Below, in pieces: positions 1 to 9,627 of a DNA stretch of 47,813 nucleotides (positions within the stretch are counted from its first letter, which is position 1; the number at the start of each line of letters is the position of its first letter). Origin of the DNA: a virus; the IMG/VR virus record IMGVR_UViG_3300044530_001678, positions 1-47,813 of that record. One strand, 5' to 3'. The translations under genes were made by a program, and so were the position numbers. The notes under the pieces were generated by a model. That model made no database searches, was not told the DNA's origin, and worked only from the letters and a program-made list of their open reading frames with translations.

Positions 1-2024
1 TCTAACATTTTATCGATGTCATCTATAATATTATCTAATTCAGAATTTATTTTTAAATTCTTATCGTATATTTTAACTTTTTCAGATTTAACTTCGTTAT
101 CAGAATTAATACTTTCAACAAGAACATCTAAATGTCTGTTTTTATATTTTCTTTTACGGTTATCTAAAGTTTTTGATAAGGTAGTTTTTCTTTCTGTTAA
201 TAAATTATTCAACCTATTCAATGATTCAGTTATAGTTGGAGTTGGAGCTGGTTCCTCTGGAGCAGCACCCTCTTCTGCTGGTGCTTCACCTTCTGCTGGT
301 GCTTCACCTTCTGCTGGTGTTTCATCACCAAAATCTAAATCTTCACCACCAGTTGTTCCACCTCCGAAACCACCACCGAAGCTTCCGCCTCCGCCTCCGC
401 CTCCAGCAGCATCACCACCTTCTTCTGGTGCACCGCCACCGCCAGCTTTAGCAGCTTCAATGTCACCAAAAATATTATCAACTTCGTCAAACATTCTAGT
501 ATGTTTAATAACATTAGCAGTATTAGCCAATTCAGCAGCTGCTGCTTTCTCCATACGTTGTTCAAGTAAGTCTTGTTTGATTTCATCATCAGACCATCCT
601 AAAATTTCTCTATGAGCACGTGTCCATGACATAGCACCAAATCCGTTACCAATATCAGACACAGCATCTTTAAGAGCTGTAATTTTAAGTTGTAAATGTT
701 CAACGTTAAGCATCTCTGCTTGAGTTGATGGGTTATTAAGTGTTAATGAAAAATTATCCAATTCATCTTCAAAACCTAATATGTATAAGTGAATAATTGC
801 AATCTTATTTAATTCTTGAATCATTGATTGTTGAATGCGATTAATAGTTCTAGAGAAACGAATATCTTGTAAAGCTAAGTTCTTACCTTCACCAGATGTT
901 TCATCAAAACCTAAGAATGGTTTAGGTACACGTAATGCTGTAAATAAATTACCTCTTAAATATTCAATATCCGCAATTTGGTCCAAGTTAGATGCACCTG
1001 GCAACGTATCAATTGGGTTTGGTGCAGACTCATCCCTAACTGGAATAAAGAAATCTTGGTCATTAGATAACTGATTGTAACGTAAATCAATTTGACCAGT
1101 TTGTGGGTCAATGATTGGCATACGTTTAAACCTATCAGCAATTGCATTTACATATTGTTCAACATCAGCATCATCAATGTTACCAACATATATTTTGTAA
1201 ACACGTCTTTCTGGAGCTCTAGTCACACGATATACAAGCATTGAATCCTCAGATAACAATAACTGTTTCCATACACGTCTAGCCTTCTCTAATACAGATG
1301 TACCATAAGGTAAACGTCTATCATCACCTAGTAATCTAAAATGTGCCATTTGCCATGAATTAAATTCAACATCACGACCTCTCCAATAAAATTTAACTTT
1401 GTCTGAAGCTTCATCTTCTGGTTTATTTTTTTCTCTACCAGTGATTAGGTCAAACAAACTACCTTCACGTCTTTCCATTTCATAGTTAGGCATTTGTTTT
1501 GCAGCAATAATACCATCTCTATCATTTATATTTAAAAATACAAAGTTATCACCATACTTACATGTGTTTCTAGTCCACATAGGTAATGATGTATGTATGT
1601 CTAATCGATTATAAAATAAATCTTCTAATATACCTTTAATTCGTTTACTATCAGAATAAACATTCAACATTTTACCAACTCTGTTTACAGTAGTTGATTC
1701 TTCCATCATCACATCTAACGCTGCCGCAATAGCTGGATAAAACTCCATTGATTCAAAATCAGAGTACGAACCAATACGAGTTGTTTCATAGTTTATAGAT
1801 TGTTGAAACATTCCATTCTCAACTTTTTTCCAAACTTGTCCTAAATATTTATTTTGTTGAGCTTGTAATTTTGTTGTTTCAAATTCCTCACGACTAGTTG
1901 TTTTTAATAACTCACTAGAACCAATGTTATATCTTTTAGTTGAGTCTTTTGGTTGCAACTTTACACCATCTGGACTAATAACTTGGTTTAGTTTTTGAAA
2001 TATTGTTAAATTTTTATTTGCCAT
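1..2024 (-). CDS. T4 gp20-like portal protein (C-terminus beyond the left edge)
   Basis: The frame is open on the minus strand from an ATG at 2024 to base 1 (674 codons) with no stop, so the C-terminus lies outside the window. By family knowledge the portal forms the dodecameric ring at the head vertex through which DNA is packaged. The call rests on portal-like stretches (MEFYPAIAAALDVMMEES, YGDNFVFLN, PNPIDTLPGASNLDQIADIEYL, VPKPFLGF) and on the neighbouring large terminase. After about residue 500 the protein becomes Gly-rich, then runs through three Pro-Ala-Glu-Gly repeats into a basic, coiled-coil-like tail. T4 gp20 is about 520 residues, so this tail is an extension of at least 150 residues. 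The start is chosen because it follows a purine-rich AAGAAAAAGAAAAG. Confidence 0.85.
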   Translation of the reverse strand, partial: MANKNLTIFQKLNQVISPDGVKLQPKDSTKRYNIGSSELLKTTSREEFETTKLQAQQNKYLGQVWKKVENGMFQQSINYETTRIGSYSDFESMEFYPAIAAALDVMMEESTTVNRVGKMLNVYSDSKRIKGILEDLFYNRLDIHTSLPMWTRNTCKYGDNFVFLNINDRDGIIAAKQMPNYEMERREGSLFDLITGREKNKPEDEASDKVKFYWRGRDVEFNSWQMAHFRLLGDDRRLPYGTSVLEKARRVWKQLLLSEDSMLVYRVTRAPERRVYKIYVGNIDDADVEQYVNAIADRFKRMPIIDPQTGQIDLRYNQLSNDQDFFIPVRDESAPNPIDTLPGASNLDQIADIEYLRGNLFTALRVPKPFLGFDETSGEGKNLALQDIRFSRTINRIQQSMIQELNKIAIIHLYILGFEDELDNFSLTLNNPSTQAEMLNVEHLQLKITALKDAVSDIGNGFGAMSWTRAHREILGWSDDEIKQDLLEQRMEKAAAAELANTANVIKHTRMFDEVDNIFGDIEAAKAGGGGAPEEGGDAAGGGGGGGSFGGGFGGGTTGGEDLDFGDETPAEGEAPAEGEAPAEEGAAPEEPAPTPTITESLNRLNNLLTERKTTLSKTLDNRKRKYKNRHLDVLVESINSDNEVKSEKVKIYDKNLKINSELDNIIDDIDKML
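270..322. repeat. 18-bp tandem repeat inside the portal gene
   Basis: The unit ttctgctggtgcttcacc occurs about three times in a row. It encodes repeated Glu-Gly-Glu-Ala-Pro-Ala in the acidic linker of the portal tail. It is in frame and codes for low-complexity sequence, so it may vary in copy number between relatives. Confidence 0.8.
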
Positions 2025-2071
2025 CTTTTCTTTTTCTTTAAATATACTTAAATCTTTAATAAATTAAATAG

Positions 2072-2311
2072 TTATTCCACATAATCGCAAGCTACATAAG
2101 CTTCACGTTTTATTGTCGAACCAACATATACATCTAAATAAGCATAAGTTGTAATCCAATCTTCACCATTAGAAAAAGGGATTGCGGTACAATAATTTTT
2201 ATTTGCATTATCGTTATCTCGGTTATTTTTACCAGAACCAAAATCGTTAGGTAGTGGTGACCAACTGTAAATATAATTTGATAAATTCTTTCTAATAAAT
2301 CTTGCTGCCAT
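2072..2311 (-). CDS. Small hypothetical protein between terminase and portal
   Basis: This 79-residue protein starts MAARFIRKNLSNYIYSW and is rich in Asn, Tyr and aromatic residues, with no membrane segment or cysteine pair. It starts 11 bases after the terminase stop and is read toward the portal, so it belongs to the packaging operon. Its position suggests a minor virion component, but I recognise no family. Confidence 0.7.
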   Translation of the reverse strand: MAARFIRKNLSNYIYSWSPLPNDFGSGKNNRDNDNANKNYCTAIPFSNGEDWITTYAYLDVYVGSTIKREAYVACDYVE

Positions 2312-2322
2312 TGTTATAATTT

Positions 2323-4089
2323 TTATTTCATTTTACCGAATAACCATGCATATTCACCTTTAGGGTCTTGAACATTTTTATATGCTGCGTGATTAGGGTT
2401 TATTTTAGTTTCTGGTTTCTTTGTTTCTGGGTTTATTGTTGTTCTTGTTGGGGATGATTGAACATTACTAGAAGTTACCCAACTAGACAAAATTGCCTTT
2501 GTCTGTTTTTCTAATCTTTCTAAATTCTTAAATGAATGTTCCATAACCCACAAAGCCATTCCCAATGACATAAGTAAATCATCATGATAACCTTCCATGT
2601 GGTCTGGTCTACCATTTTTATAAATAAATGTTTTCATTTCAGAAATAATTCGACTAGAACGTATCTTAACAGCATTGGTTCTTATCTTATACTCTAAATT
2701 TGAAATCATTGGTAGACGCACGTTTGTTGCGTGGAAACCTGGTATTTTGTTTTGTTTGTTATATGATGTCAACTCTCTTTGTCTAGCAGATAATATTTTA
2801 CCACTAGAATCATCATAATGCAATCTTTTGTATTCAAATTCCAATAGTTTCAATACCGTAGAAACACCCATACCACCAGTAACATCGACAACTGTATATG
2901 CTTTGTATAATTCACCGTATTCTTCAACTATTTGAGCCAATAAATCTGGTTGTATTTTACCTTGATACTCCATTACTTGTTCCATAGTTGTAAAATCTAT
3001 GATAACAATAGTTGATGAATCCTCTCCATCACCCCTAGAAACGTCCACACCCATAATATATTGATGGTCTTCTTGAGGTTCTTCCCACACCCATATCTCT
3101 TGTTCTAAACCACTAGTGAATTTAGGTATCATAACATTGTGTTTCTCATGAAATTCAATATACTCTTCATTGATTACGTTACCCCCAGAACCGATAAATG
3201 ATACATCAAGCTCTTGTGCAATCATTTTAGCGTCATTATTCATACCCCTACACATTTCTTCATACCATGAAGATGTAGGTTTCCAACCTTCGGCTATACG
3301 AGCGTTATAAGATGCAAATGTAAATTCATATTCTATTTCAGTGTCATCCCCCTTATACCATCTTAAATCCTTATTGTAACGTAAATCTTCATACCATTTC
3401 ATTTCAATGATGTTGAAGTTGTTCTTTTTGTTTCTAGCTTGGTCGTATGTTTTGTAATACAACGCATCCATACCGTTAGGTGTGGAAATAAGCGTTGCTC
3501 TACCCCCAGTACCTAATGCTGTAAGTGCAGCACCAAATACTTCGGCACCATTATCAATATATGCAGCCTCGTCCATGATTAAGAATGTAGGTGTAAAACC
3601 CCTTAATGCATCCTTTGATGTTGCTACCGCTTTTACACGACTACCATTAGGTAATTTGATTTCTTTTTTAGAATCCGTAAGGAATATAGATTTACCTTCG
3701 TTTTTAGCATTACCGTAATATTCATTACCCCAAACCCATCTAGGTAATTGACCTAAAAAGTCTTTAATTTTAGCTAAGAACTCGAAAGCTAACTCTTGCT
3801 TATTGGCAATGATTAGAATCGCTTCTGGGTTATCTGCGTCAGCAAAACCAACTTTTATTGACATATAAGCAGCTGTTGTTGTTGATACACCAGCTTGCCT
3901 AGGTTTAGTTACGATGTTAAATCTATTCTTTTCGTATGCGGATATAATTTCTTTTTGTCTAGGAAATAATCTGAAAGGTACGAAACCTTCTTGCGTTTTA
4001 TCAAACGTCTCCAAATATGTTTCAATAGCATAAATTGGGTTAGTTAAACACCTAGCATATTCCTTAAATATTTCTTGTCTAGTTAACAT
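2323..4089 (-). CDS. Terminase large subunit (T4 gp17-like)
   Basis: The 588-residue packaging motor has an ATPase domain followed by an RNase H-fold nuclease. A Walker A-type loop is visible as KPRQAGVST near residue 62 and a Walker B as FLIMDEAAY near residue 170. The nuclease aspartates lie in IMGVDVSRGDGEDSS near residue 345, with a late acidic motif in GYHDDLLMSLGMAL near residue 500. Length and motif order match gp17-type terminases, which cut concatemers and pump DNA through the portal. It is the first gene of the portal-proximal packaging cluster. Confidence 0.95.
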   Translation of the reverse strand: MLTRQEIFKEYARCLTNPIYAIETYLETFDKTQEGFVPFRLFPRQKEIISAYEKNRFNIVTKPRQAGVSTTTAAYMSIKVGFADADNPEAILIIANKQELAFEFLAKIKDFLGQLPRWVWGNEYYGNAKNEGKSIFLTDSKKEIKLPNGSRVKAVATSKDALRGFTPTFLIMDEAAYIDNGAEVFGAALTALGTGGRATLISTPNGMDALYYKTYDQARNKKNNFNIIEMKWYEDLRYNKDLRWYKGDDTEIEYEFTFASYNARIAEGWKPTSSWYEEMCRGMNNDAKMIAQELDVSFIGSGGNVINEEYIEFHEKHNVMIPKFTSGLEQEIWVWEEPQEDHQYIMGVDVSRGDGEDSSTIVIIDFTTMEQVMEYQGKIQPDLLAQIVEEYGELYKAYTVVDVTGGMGVSTVLKLLEFEYKRLHYDDSSGKILSARQRELTSYNKQNKIPGFHATNVRLPMISNLEYKIRTNAVKIRSSRIISEMKTFIYKNGRPDHMEGYHDDLLMSLGMALWVMEHSFKNLERLEKQTKAILSSWVTSSNVQSSPTRTTINPETKKPETKINPNHAAYKNVQDPKGEYAWLFGKMK

Positions 4090-4153
4090 AAAATTAATTC
4101 AATTTATTAATAAATATGTTCAAACTAAACAAAATCGTTTATTATAAATAAAT

Positions 4154-4176
4154 AAGGGCCCTAACTAAGGGCCCTT
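4154..4176 (-). terminator. Stem-loop after the 434-residue gene
   Basis: AAGGGCCC and GGGCCCTT arms form an 8-bp stem with a 7-base loop in the gap between the 434-residue gene and the terminase gene. The following minus-strand sequence is T-rich but broken (TATTTATTTATAA), so it is a plausible but imperfect intrinsic terminator. Confidence 0.65.
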
Positions 4177-4200
4177 ACTATTATTTTATGTTAGTTTAAT

Positions 4201-5505
4201 TTAAAATAATTCACCAATATCAAACCCTTCATCAGTAAAACCATCACCATCGGAATCATCATTGTTAGTATCATTCATAAGGTCTTCAATATCAAACCCT
4301 TCATCATCGGAATAACCATCGGAATTTGCTTCGTTGTAACTATTAAGTTCGTTCATTGCCTCTTCTTCTTGTAAACCATGTTTAACTTCATTTACAATAT
4401 CAGTTATAATTTTTTTACCTTGTTTTGTATTAGCCATTACTTCTTTCATTTTCATGTTAAACTCATCTACTGGCAACGCTGATAATTCACTAAACACATG
4501 GTGTTTTAAAGAGAAATCGTCAGCTTCAAATAAATTTGTAAAACGAGACCAAAGTGCTGGACCTAAACGCATATCCCATGGTTCAGCTGCTAAGAAATCT
4601 GCTTTATCAACAACAAACTTACCAATTTTTTTATCTTTTGGTAAACCATGTGCTGAAAGTATTTCCATAACACCTTTAACTAATTCATGGATAAGCACTG
4701 GGAAAACCATAGCTTGTGCTGTTATAACACATTTAGGGTTTTCACTTGTAGGGAAATCAACTCTAACTACACCACCACTAACACCGTTTTCCATATTTGG
4801 TATTATGTAATACATGTAATCAGCGTTAGCCATTAGTTTTGAATATTTGTTAGGTAATTTAGGGTCCAAATCAGATAACTCATCATCAACCATGTGATAC
4901 ATGTGATTACATTTTTTAGCTGAACCTTGTATCATAGCGTTAAGAAATCTACGTTTATAAACTTCTTTGTTAGCATTAGTTAATTCATCATGATTCTCAA
5001 ACTCAACTTCGGAAATAATAGGTCTAGGGTTTTTCTTAGTCCCCTCAATATTGATTTCAGTTGTTAACTCAGCGTTTATTTCAACAATATCTTCTGACAT
5101 GTCAAATTCTTCTCTAATCATTTTAACTGCCAGTTCTTCTAACTTCTTTTTGTGTTTTTTCTCTAACTCAATAGTTTCTTTAACTAAAGGTAATGAATTT
5201 CTCATTACATCTGTTTCGTTAACATAGTCACACTCAAATACTCTTTTATATCTTTTAACTACTTCAGAAAATCTTTCACCCATTACTTTTTCTTCAAATG
5301 ATGAATCATCACCTTCTGGCAACGCAGCATTATTACCTAAAGAATGGTTTCTTTTGATTAAATCTTCTTCTAATTTAGAATTCATTCTTTCAGAAATATT
5401 TTCTGGATAAACAACAGATTCATTCAATCTTTTTTCACCTTTCAATTGCTTACCTAATAATGACTTTTTAAGTGCTTCTTCTGCTATTTTTTTATAATTA
5501 CTCAT
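4201..5505 (-). CDS. Conserved virion-type hypothetical protein, 434 aa
   Basis: This is an acidic protein with a long charged N-terminal half, a folded middle (VVRVDFPTSENPK, MVFPVLIHELVKGVMEIL) and a strongly acidic Asp/Asn-rich tail containing an internal repeat of GFDIEDL/GFDIGEL. The HELVKG stretch lacks the second histidine of a zincin, so I do not call it a protease. Its place in the head gene block suggests a structural or assembly role. No family is recognised with confidence. Confidence 0.8.
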   Translation of the reverse strand: MSNYKKIAEEALKKSLLGKQLKGEKRLNESVVYPENISERMNSKLEEDLIKRNHSLGNNAALPEGDDSSFEEKVMGERFSEVVKRYKRVFECDYVNETDVMRNSLPLVKETIELEKKHKKKLEELAVKMIREEFDMSEDIVEINAELTTEINIEGTKKNPRPIISEVEFENHDELTNANKEVYKRRFLNAMIQGSAKKCNHMYHMVDDELSDLDPKLPNKYSKLMANADYMYYIIPNMENGVSGGVVRVDFPTSENPKCVITAQAMVFPVLIHELVKGVMEILSAHGLPKDKKIGKFVVDKADFLAAEPWDMRLGPALWSRFTNLFEADDFSLKHHVFSELSALPVDEFNMKMKEVMANTKQGKKIITDIVNEVKHGLQEEEAMNELNSYNEANSDGYSDDEGFDIEDLMNDTNNDDSDGDGFTDEGFDIGELF

Positions 5506-5527
5506 TTACTTATTTATTATAACTTTA

Positions 5528-6175
5528 TTATTGTTCTGAACCTTCATCAGTTATTTGTTTTTTACCAAACACTTTACCTTCATAGAATTTTTTAAATTCT
5601 CTTAGATTCATATATTTTTCTTCTTCACTTAATCCGTTCTTAACTAATTCTTGGATTGTTTTGAATTTTTTAAAACTATTACTTTTTTCATTGACAACAT
5701 AGTGTTTATATTCAGATAAACCCATTTCTTTTATCTCATCAATATCATCTTTAGCAACATGTTGTGTGTTTTCTTTCTCTAACATTTCTTTCATTGGTAA
5801 TGCAACTTCTTTTTCAAAATGCTCAACTTCATAAATGTTTCTGTCCTCTAAACACATAACTGACAATACAACTTCTTTATTAGGTTTAACCCCTCTAACC
5901 ATTCTGTAATTTTTGTCACCAATAGCAAATGGTTGTGATATTTTACCAGTTTTGTCATCAACCACATTTGATAAATATTTTATTGTTGCTTGGTCTTGTG
6001 GTTCAATAACAGCATCAATATCTTCTTCTTCATTGAATAATGAGTCTGGTGTTACTTGGATATCTACTTTTTTACCTTTTAAAGCGTCAACAGTTGATGC
6101 TAATTCATTTTTCGGTGTAAAAACAGTAGTACCATCATCTCCTAAAGCTTCTTGTAGTTTATTTTTGTTTTTCAT
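5528..6175 (-). CDS. Hypothetical protein in head block, 215 aa
   Basis: This is a charged soluble protein with no cysteine-pair or membrane signature. Its middle (IGDKNYRMVRGVKPNKEVVLSVMC) looks like a small beta domain and its C-terminal third is helical and lysine-rich. It overlaps the upstream 137-residue gene by 17 bases and lies 22 bases before the 434-residue gene, so the three are probably translated together. The start MKNKNKLQEALG resembles the N-terminus of the 364-residue structural protein nearby (MKNKNLINPIG). Confidence 0.75.
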   Translation of the reverse strand: MKNKNKLQEALGDDGTTVFTPKNELASTVDALKGKKVDIQVTPDSLFNEEEDIDAVIEPQDQATIKYLSNVVDDKTGKISQPFAIGDKNYRMVRGVKPNKEVVLSVMCLEDRNIYEVEHFEKEVALPMKEMLEKENTQHVAKDDIDEIKEMGLSEYKHYVVNEKSNSFKKFKTIQELVKNGLSEEEKYMNLREFKKFYEGKVFGKKQITDEGSEQ

Positions 6176-6572
6176 GATTATTTTTATTATATTGTAATGT
6201 TAGGTCTTTTTCATAAAGTTTAGTTTCAACTACACTTATTGGTTCACCAAATTTAAAGCAAATTCGTTTTTCTGGGTAAGAATCATATGCGTTGATGTTT
6301 TCCCATGCTAATGCTATAACACCATCTATGGCATCCCAAACAGCAAAAGTATCGCTATCTTGTATTACATCAAATTTAATTTCAGACTCTAACCTACCAA
6401 CCTTTTTAATAAAATGGTCGTGTGGTGCTGATGGTCTTCCAGAGGCTGGAAAAGTATCCCAGTCATCTCCATCAATATCAACTATTGAGTCTGAAAATAT
6501 AAATTCGTATAGGTAGTTTTCTTTGTAGTCCTTACCTATTTTATTCATGTAAATTAAAAACAAATCTTTCAT
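6159..6572 (-). CDS. Hypothetical protein in head block, 137 aa
   Basis: The protein is acidic and aromatic-rich (FIFSDSIVDIDGDDWDTFPASG) with a core that looks like a compact alpha/beta fold. Its start codon overlaps the stop of the upstream gene by one base (TAATG), and its end overlaps the 215-residue gene. The tight coupling fits a shared role in virion assembly, but I recognise no family. Confidence 0.75.
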   Translation of the reverse strand: MKDLFLIYMNKIGKDYKENYLYEFIFSDSIVDIDGDDWDTFPASGRPSAPHDHFIKKVGRLESEIKFDVIQDSDTFAVWDAIDGVIALAWENINAYDSYPEKRICFKFGEPISVVETKLYEKDLTLQYNKNNHEKQK

Positions 6573-8233
6573 TATTTACTTGCTTTTGGGTCTGTTTTTG
6601 GCAACGTATTAGGTTCAATAGTATACGGTTTGTTTCTTCTGCTAGGTAAATCATTAGGTTTAACTTCACTTGGGTTAGGTTTAACTTGTGGTTTAACTTG
6701 TGGTTCAACCATTGGCTCTGCATGATTAAAAGTTTCTTGAATTTTCATAGTTAGATATTTTTTATCAAATATACTACTTTTTATCGATTCTTTCAAGTCT
6801 TCACCAACAATTTTTGAAACTGGAGTTGATGACCACATTTTACAAGACCAATATTTAGGTGTTGTTCTATCTTTAGCTTGTGAACATTTATGTCTAGCTC
6901 TAAATGATTTTTTGTTTTTTGGGTTATCTCTTTTGATTTCCATTTTAGGGTCACCAAAATTAACTTTAACAACATTACCTTTACTGTTTTTAACGTAAAC
7001 TTTGAATTTTTTAGAATCACCTTTGGTTGGTTTTCCTAATTTAACTTTTCTACCTTGATATTCGGCTTCATTCAAATTAATATTCTCAACTGAACCATAA
7101 TCATCTTCGTAACCACCTTCAGTAGAACCATCGTATTCCAATGCATCTTCATGGTCTTCCATATCAACAGATTTCCATGCATCACCACTTTTAGTCTCAT
7201 TCATTAAGAAATCAAACACTTGGTCCATGTTGTTTTTTGCTTCAGCAATATGGTCAGCAGCCCAATCATGACCACTATTTAATATTGCCTCAATTTTACC
7301 TTCATCTAAATCTAACATCAAACCAGCTTGTCTTCTCATTTGCTCTAAATTACTGAAAAACATATATCTAGTAGGTGATTCTTCACCTTCCATATTTTCA
7401 TGTGTTTCTGTTAATTCATCCCATGTTTTTTTGTCTGGATAACCTTTATCACCTGGTTTTGCTGGTGCTTCACCTCTATCATGTTTAGCGTGTATGTTAG
7501 CCCATAAACCTTCAGATTCTTCTAACTTTTTTAATCTACAAGAACCTTTTGCACCTTTTTTAGTTCCAGGTACTCTTTCAGCATTATGCCAACAACCACC
7601 ATCTTCAAACATGTAATCATTAGATTTTGGTTGAAACATTTCATTTCTTTTTGGTTCATCTAAGAATAAGTTTTCATAGATTGAAAGTTCTTGTAACCCT
7701 TCTTCATCATCAGCAGTATCATCTGGCATGCCACCACCAGTGTCATCACCGAAATCGCCAAAGTCGCCAGAATCATCGCTGGAATCATCTTGATTATCAG
7801 CATTAATATCTTCATTATCTTCACCATCATCACCAGATGTATTAATTTTTTTGATTATATCTTTTCTATCTTCTTCATCCATTTCAGCAGTGTTTGTTGC
7901 TGAAATAACTGAATTAATTGCAAACTTTTCTAACTCAAAATCTGGTTTACCTTGTTCTTTTGTATAACCTCTAAGTGCTTCACCTAATTTTCCAGAAAGT
8001 TGTTGAATGAATTTTTTTGGGTCGGTATCTTCGTCAGCTTCAACACCAGCGTCAAAAGGCTCATCATCAAATGGCTTATCGTCTTTTACTGGTTCTTCCT
8101 CACTACCAAAATCACCAAAACCAGCCTCATCAGCTGGTTCGGAAATAGGTTCAGCTGGAGCTGGTGCTGCTGGAGCATCAACTTTCAGCTTGTATTTTGT
8201 ATCTTCGTTTACTTTAGTGCTTTTTTTTTTAAT
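6572..8233 (-). CDS. Downstream part of a frameshifted structural protein
   Basis: The frame is open for about 554 codons, yet its first ATG is only at 7882. The 112 codons before it (including TDPKKFIQQLSGKL and FAINSVISATNTAEM) are clearly coding and run straight into the ATG region, so the domain does not start there. They begin at a run of ten A, where a -1 shift joins this frame to the 364-residue gene upstream. The protein has an Asp-rich linker (7700-7850), a lysine-rich C-terminal domain with CSQAKDRTTPKYWSC, and a Pro-Asn tail. The joined product would be about 910 residues. If no shift occurs, translation from 7882 would give 436 residues. Confidence 0.75.
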   Translation of the reverse strand: MKKKSTKVNEDTKYKLKVDAPAAPAPAEPISEPADEAGFGDFGSEEEPVKDDKPFDDEPFDAGVEADEDTDPKKFIQQLSGKLGEALRGYTKEQGKPDFELEKFAINSVISATNTAEMDEEDRKDIIKKINTSGDDGEDNEDINADNQDDSSDDSGDFGDFGDDTGGGMPDDTADDEEGLQELSIYENLFLDEPKRNEMFQPKSNDYMFEDGGCWHNAERVPGTKKGAKGSCRLKKLEESEGLWANIHAKHDRGEAPAKPGDKGYPDKKTWDELTETHENMEGEESPTRYMFFSNLEQMRRQAGLMLDLDEGKIEAILNSGHDWAADHIAEAKNNMDQVFDFLMNETKSGDAWKSVDMEDHEDALEYDGSTEGGYEDDYGSVENINLNEAEYQGRKVKLGKPTKGDSKKFKVYVKNSKGNVVKVNFGDPKMEIKRDNPKNKKSFRARHKCSQAKDRTTPKYWSCKMWSSTPVSKIVGEDLKESIKSSIFDKKYLTMKIQETFNHAEPMVEPQVKPQVKPNPSEVKPNDLPSRRNKPYTIEPNTLPKTDPKASK

Positions 8234-9303
8234 TCACCATCTAAAAGTGTATCTAATCTATTGATAGATTCTTCTAAACTATGACCATAAGGACCAACAT
8301 CTGTTTTAACTGAAGACGTAGTTGGTGTTTTTAAAACTCTTAACTTACCTTCTGTGTCATCCATTAAATTTTTAATGTTTTCATTACCGTTAGAATTACG
8401 GTATAAATCTCTATAATAATCTAATACTTTTTCTAATGCATTTACACTCATTGAGTCATGAACTTGACTTGAAGACACTGTAATTTCTTCCAACTCAACC
8501 CCACCTCTTAATTTAGCGAAATCTTCACCATCAATTTTTGTTGGGTCACCACCTAAAGCAGCTAAATCTTTTTGTTTATCAGAGTATTCTTTTTCTTCTT
8601 CTGCCATTCTATCTATTATTTCTTGAATAGCCATCTCTTCTTCAGTCATTTCCATGTCATCACCCATGTATGCTTTATTCCCATGTAAATTACCTTCACC
8701 AGTAAAGCCCATACCAAATGCTTCGCTAACGTTTACTTTTTCAAATTCATCAGCAGCATCTTTATCAGCAACATTGTCACCGAATTGACCTTCTTCTTTA
8801 CCTTCTTTAGCTTTGTTGGATAACGGAGTACCAGCTTTATCAACAATATATTCTGTATTGTCACCAACACCTTTAGTAGCACTTAATGAAGCGTTATCTT
8901 TCATACCAGTGTGGTGTTCTAATAAATTATCATCTTCAAATACGTTAATATCACCACCTCTGTTATAAGATTCAGATAATGATTTGAATTTTAAATTTAA
9001 TTGTTTGATTGCTTTAGCATATGAAGGATAAGCTTCAGATTTTTTGTTTTGTAGACCACCAATATATTTGAAATCTTCTAAAACTAAACCAGTTGTTTTG
9101 TCAGTTTTTTTGATGTAATATTCATGGTTTTCTCTAACGATAGCATAAGCATTACCATCTGGACCAACTTTAGTTAATTCAACAGCATGGTTAGATTTAT
9201 TTTCATTTTCATTCAAAGGTTTAATACCCATAAGTGCTAATTGACGCTCATGAATTTCGTTACCTTTAAGACCAATTGGATTGATTAAATTTTTATTTTT
9301 CAT
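8209..9303 (-). CDS. Structural protein, upstream part of an A10 frameshift pair, 364 aa
   Basis: This is an acidic, probably virion-associated protein with an N-terminal region that looks like a small beta fold (VGPDGNAYAIVRENHEYYIKK) and long helical, Glu-rich stretches. The zero frame ends soon after a run of ten A as LKKKALK and stop. A -1 slip on AAAAAA would continue into the 6572-8233 frame. No firm family call is possible. In T4-like phages, scaffold and internal head proteins occupy this position. Confidence 0.75.
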   Translation of the reverse strand: MKNKNLINPIGLKGNEIHERQLALMGIKPLNENENKSNHAVELTKVGPDGNAYAIVRENHEYYIKKTDKTTGLVLEDFKYIGGLQNKKSEAYPSYAKAIKQLNLKFKSLSESYNRGGDINVFEDDNLLEHHTGMKDNASLSATKGVGDNTEYIVDKAGTPLSNKAKEGKEEGQFGDNVADKDAADEFEKVNVSEAFGMGFTGEGNLHGNKAYMGDDMEMTEEEMAIQEIIDRMAEEEKEYSDKQKDLAALGGDPTKIDGEDFAKLRGGVELEEITVSSSQVHDSMSVNALEKVLDYYRDLYRNSNGNENIKNLMDDTEGKLRVLKTPTTSSVKTDVGPYGHSLEESINRLDTLLDGELKKKALK

Positions 9304-9319
9304 ATGTTTAATTTGTTTT

Positions 9320-9565
9320 TTATTTAAAAGATGTACTACCTAATATAACATCTTTATTAACACCTAGTAAGTAACATCCAGTACCGCCACTTACAGAATT
9401 TATGTTTATATAAATACTTGATGCACCACCCATATTCATAGTTAATCCATTCAAAACAATAGAACAACCAGAAGGGCCACCATACAATTCAGAATAAGTA
9501 TGTGCTGTTAAATTGGCAGCATTAGCTGGAACTATTACACTATGTACTTCATTTATTTTTGCCAT
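9320..9565 (-). CDS. Small virion-type hypothetical protein, 81 aa
   Basis: The protein is rich in small residues, beta-prone and nearly free of charge in its second half (GGPSGCSIVLNGL, SVSGGTGCYLLG). This is typical of small phage head or tail surface proteins. It is 16 bases upstream of the 364-residue structural gene and in the same direction. I infer a decoration or structural role only from composition and position. Confidence 0.65.
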   Translation of the reverse strand: MAKINEVHSVIVPANAANLTAHTYSELYGGPSGCSIVLNGLTMNMGGASSIYININSVSGGTGCYLLGVNKDVILGSTSFK

Positions 9566-9601
9566 TTTATTATATTTAATTATAAATATTGTAAAAAAAT
9601 A

Positions 9602-9627
9602 AAAAAAGCACCTTTTGGGTGCTTTTT
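9602..9627. terminator. Bidirectional intrinsic terminator
   Basis: GCACC and GGGTGC arms close on a TTTT loop, flanked by A-runs on one side and T-runs on the other. It overlaps the stop codon of the 66-residue gene and separates it from the structural operon. Confidence 0.85.

Noticed and set aside
16-615. Plus-strand open frame rich in Pro and Ser
   Set aside because: It is the antisense shadow of the Gly/Pro/Glu-rich portal tail; the minus frame carries the conserved portal sequence.
4201-5505. Zinc protease call for the 434-residue protein (HELVKG)
   Set aside because: The second histidine of HExxH is missing.
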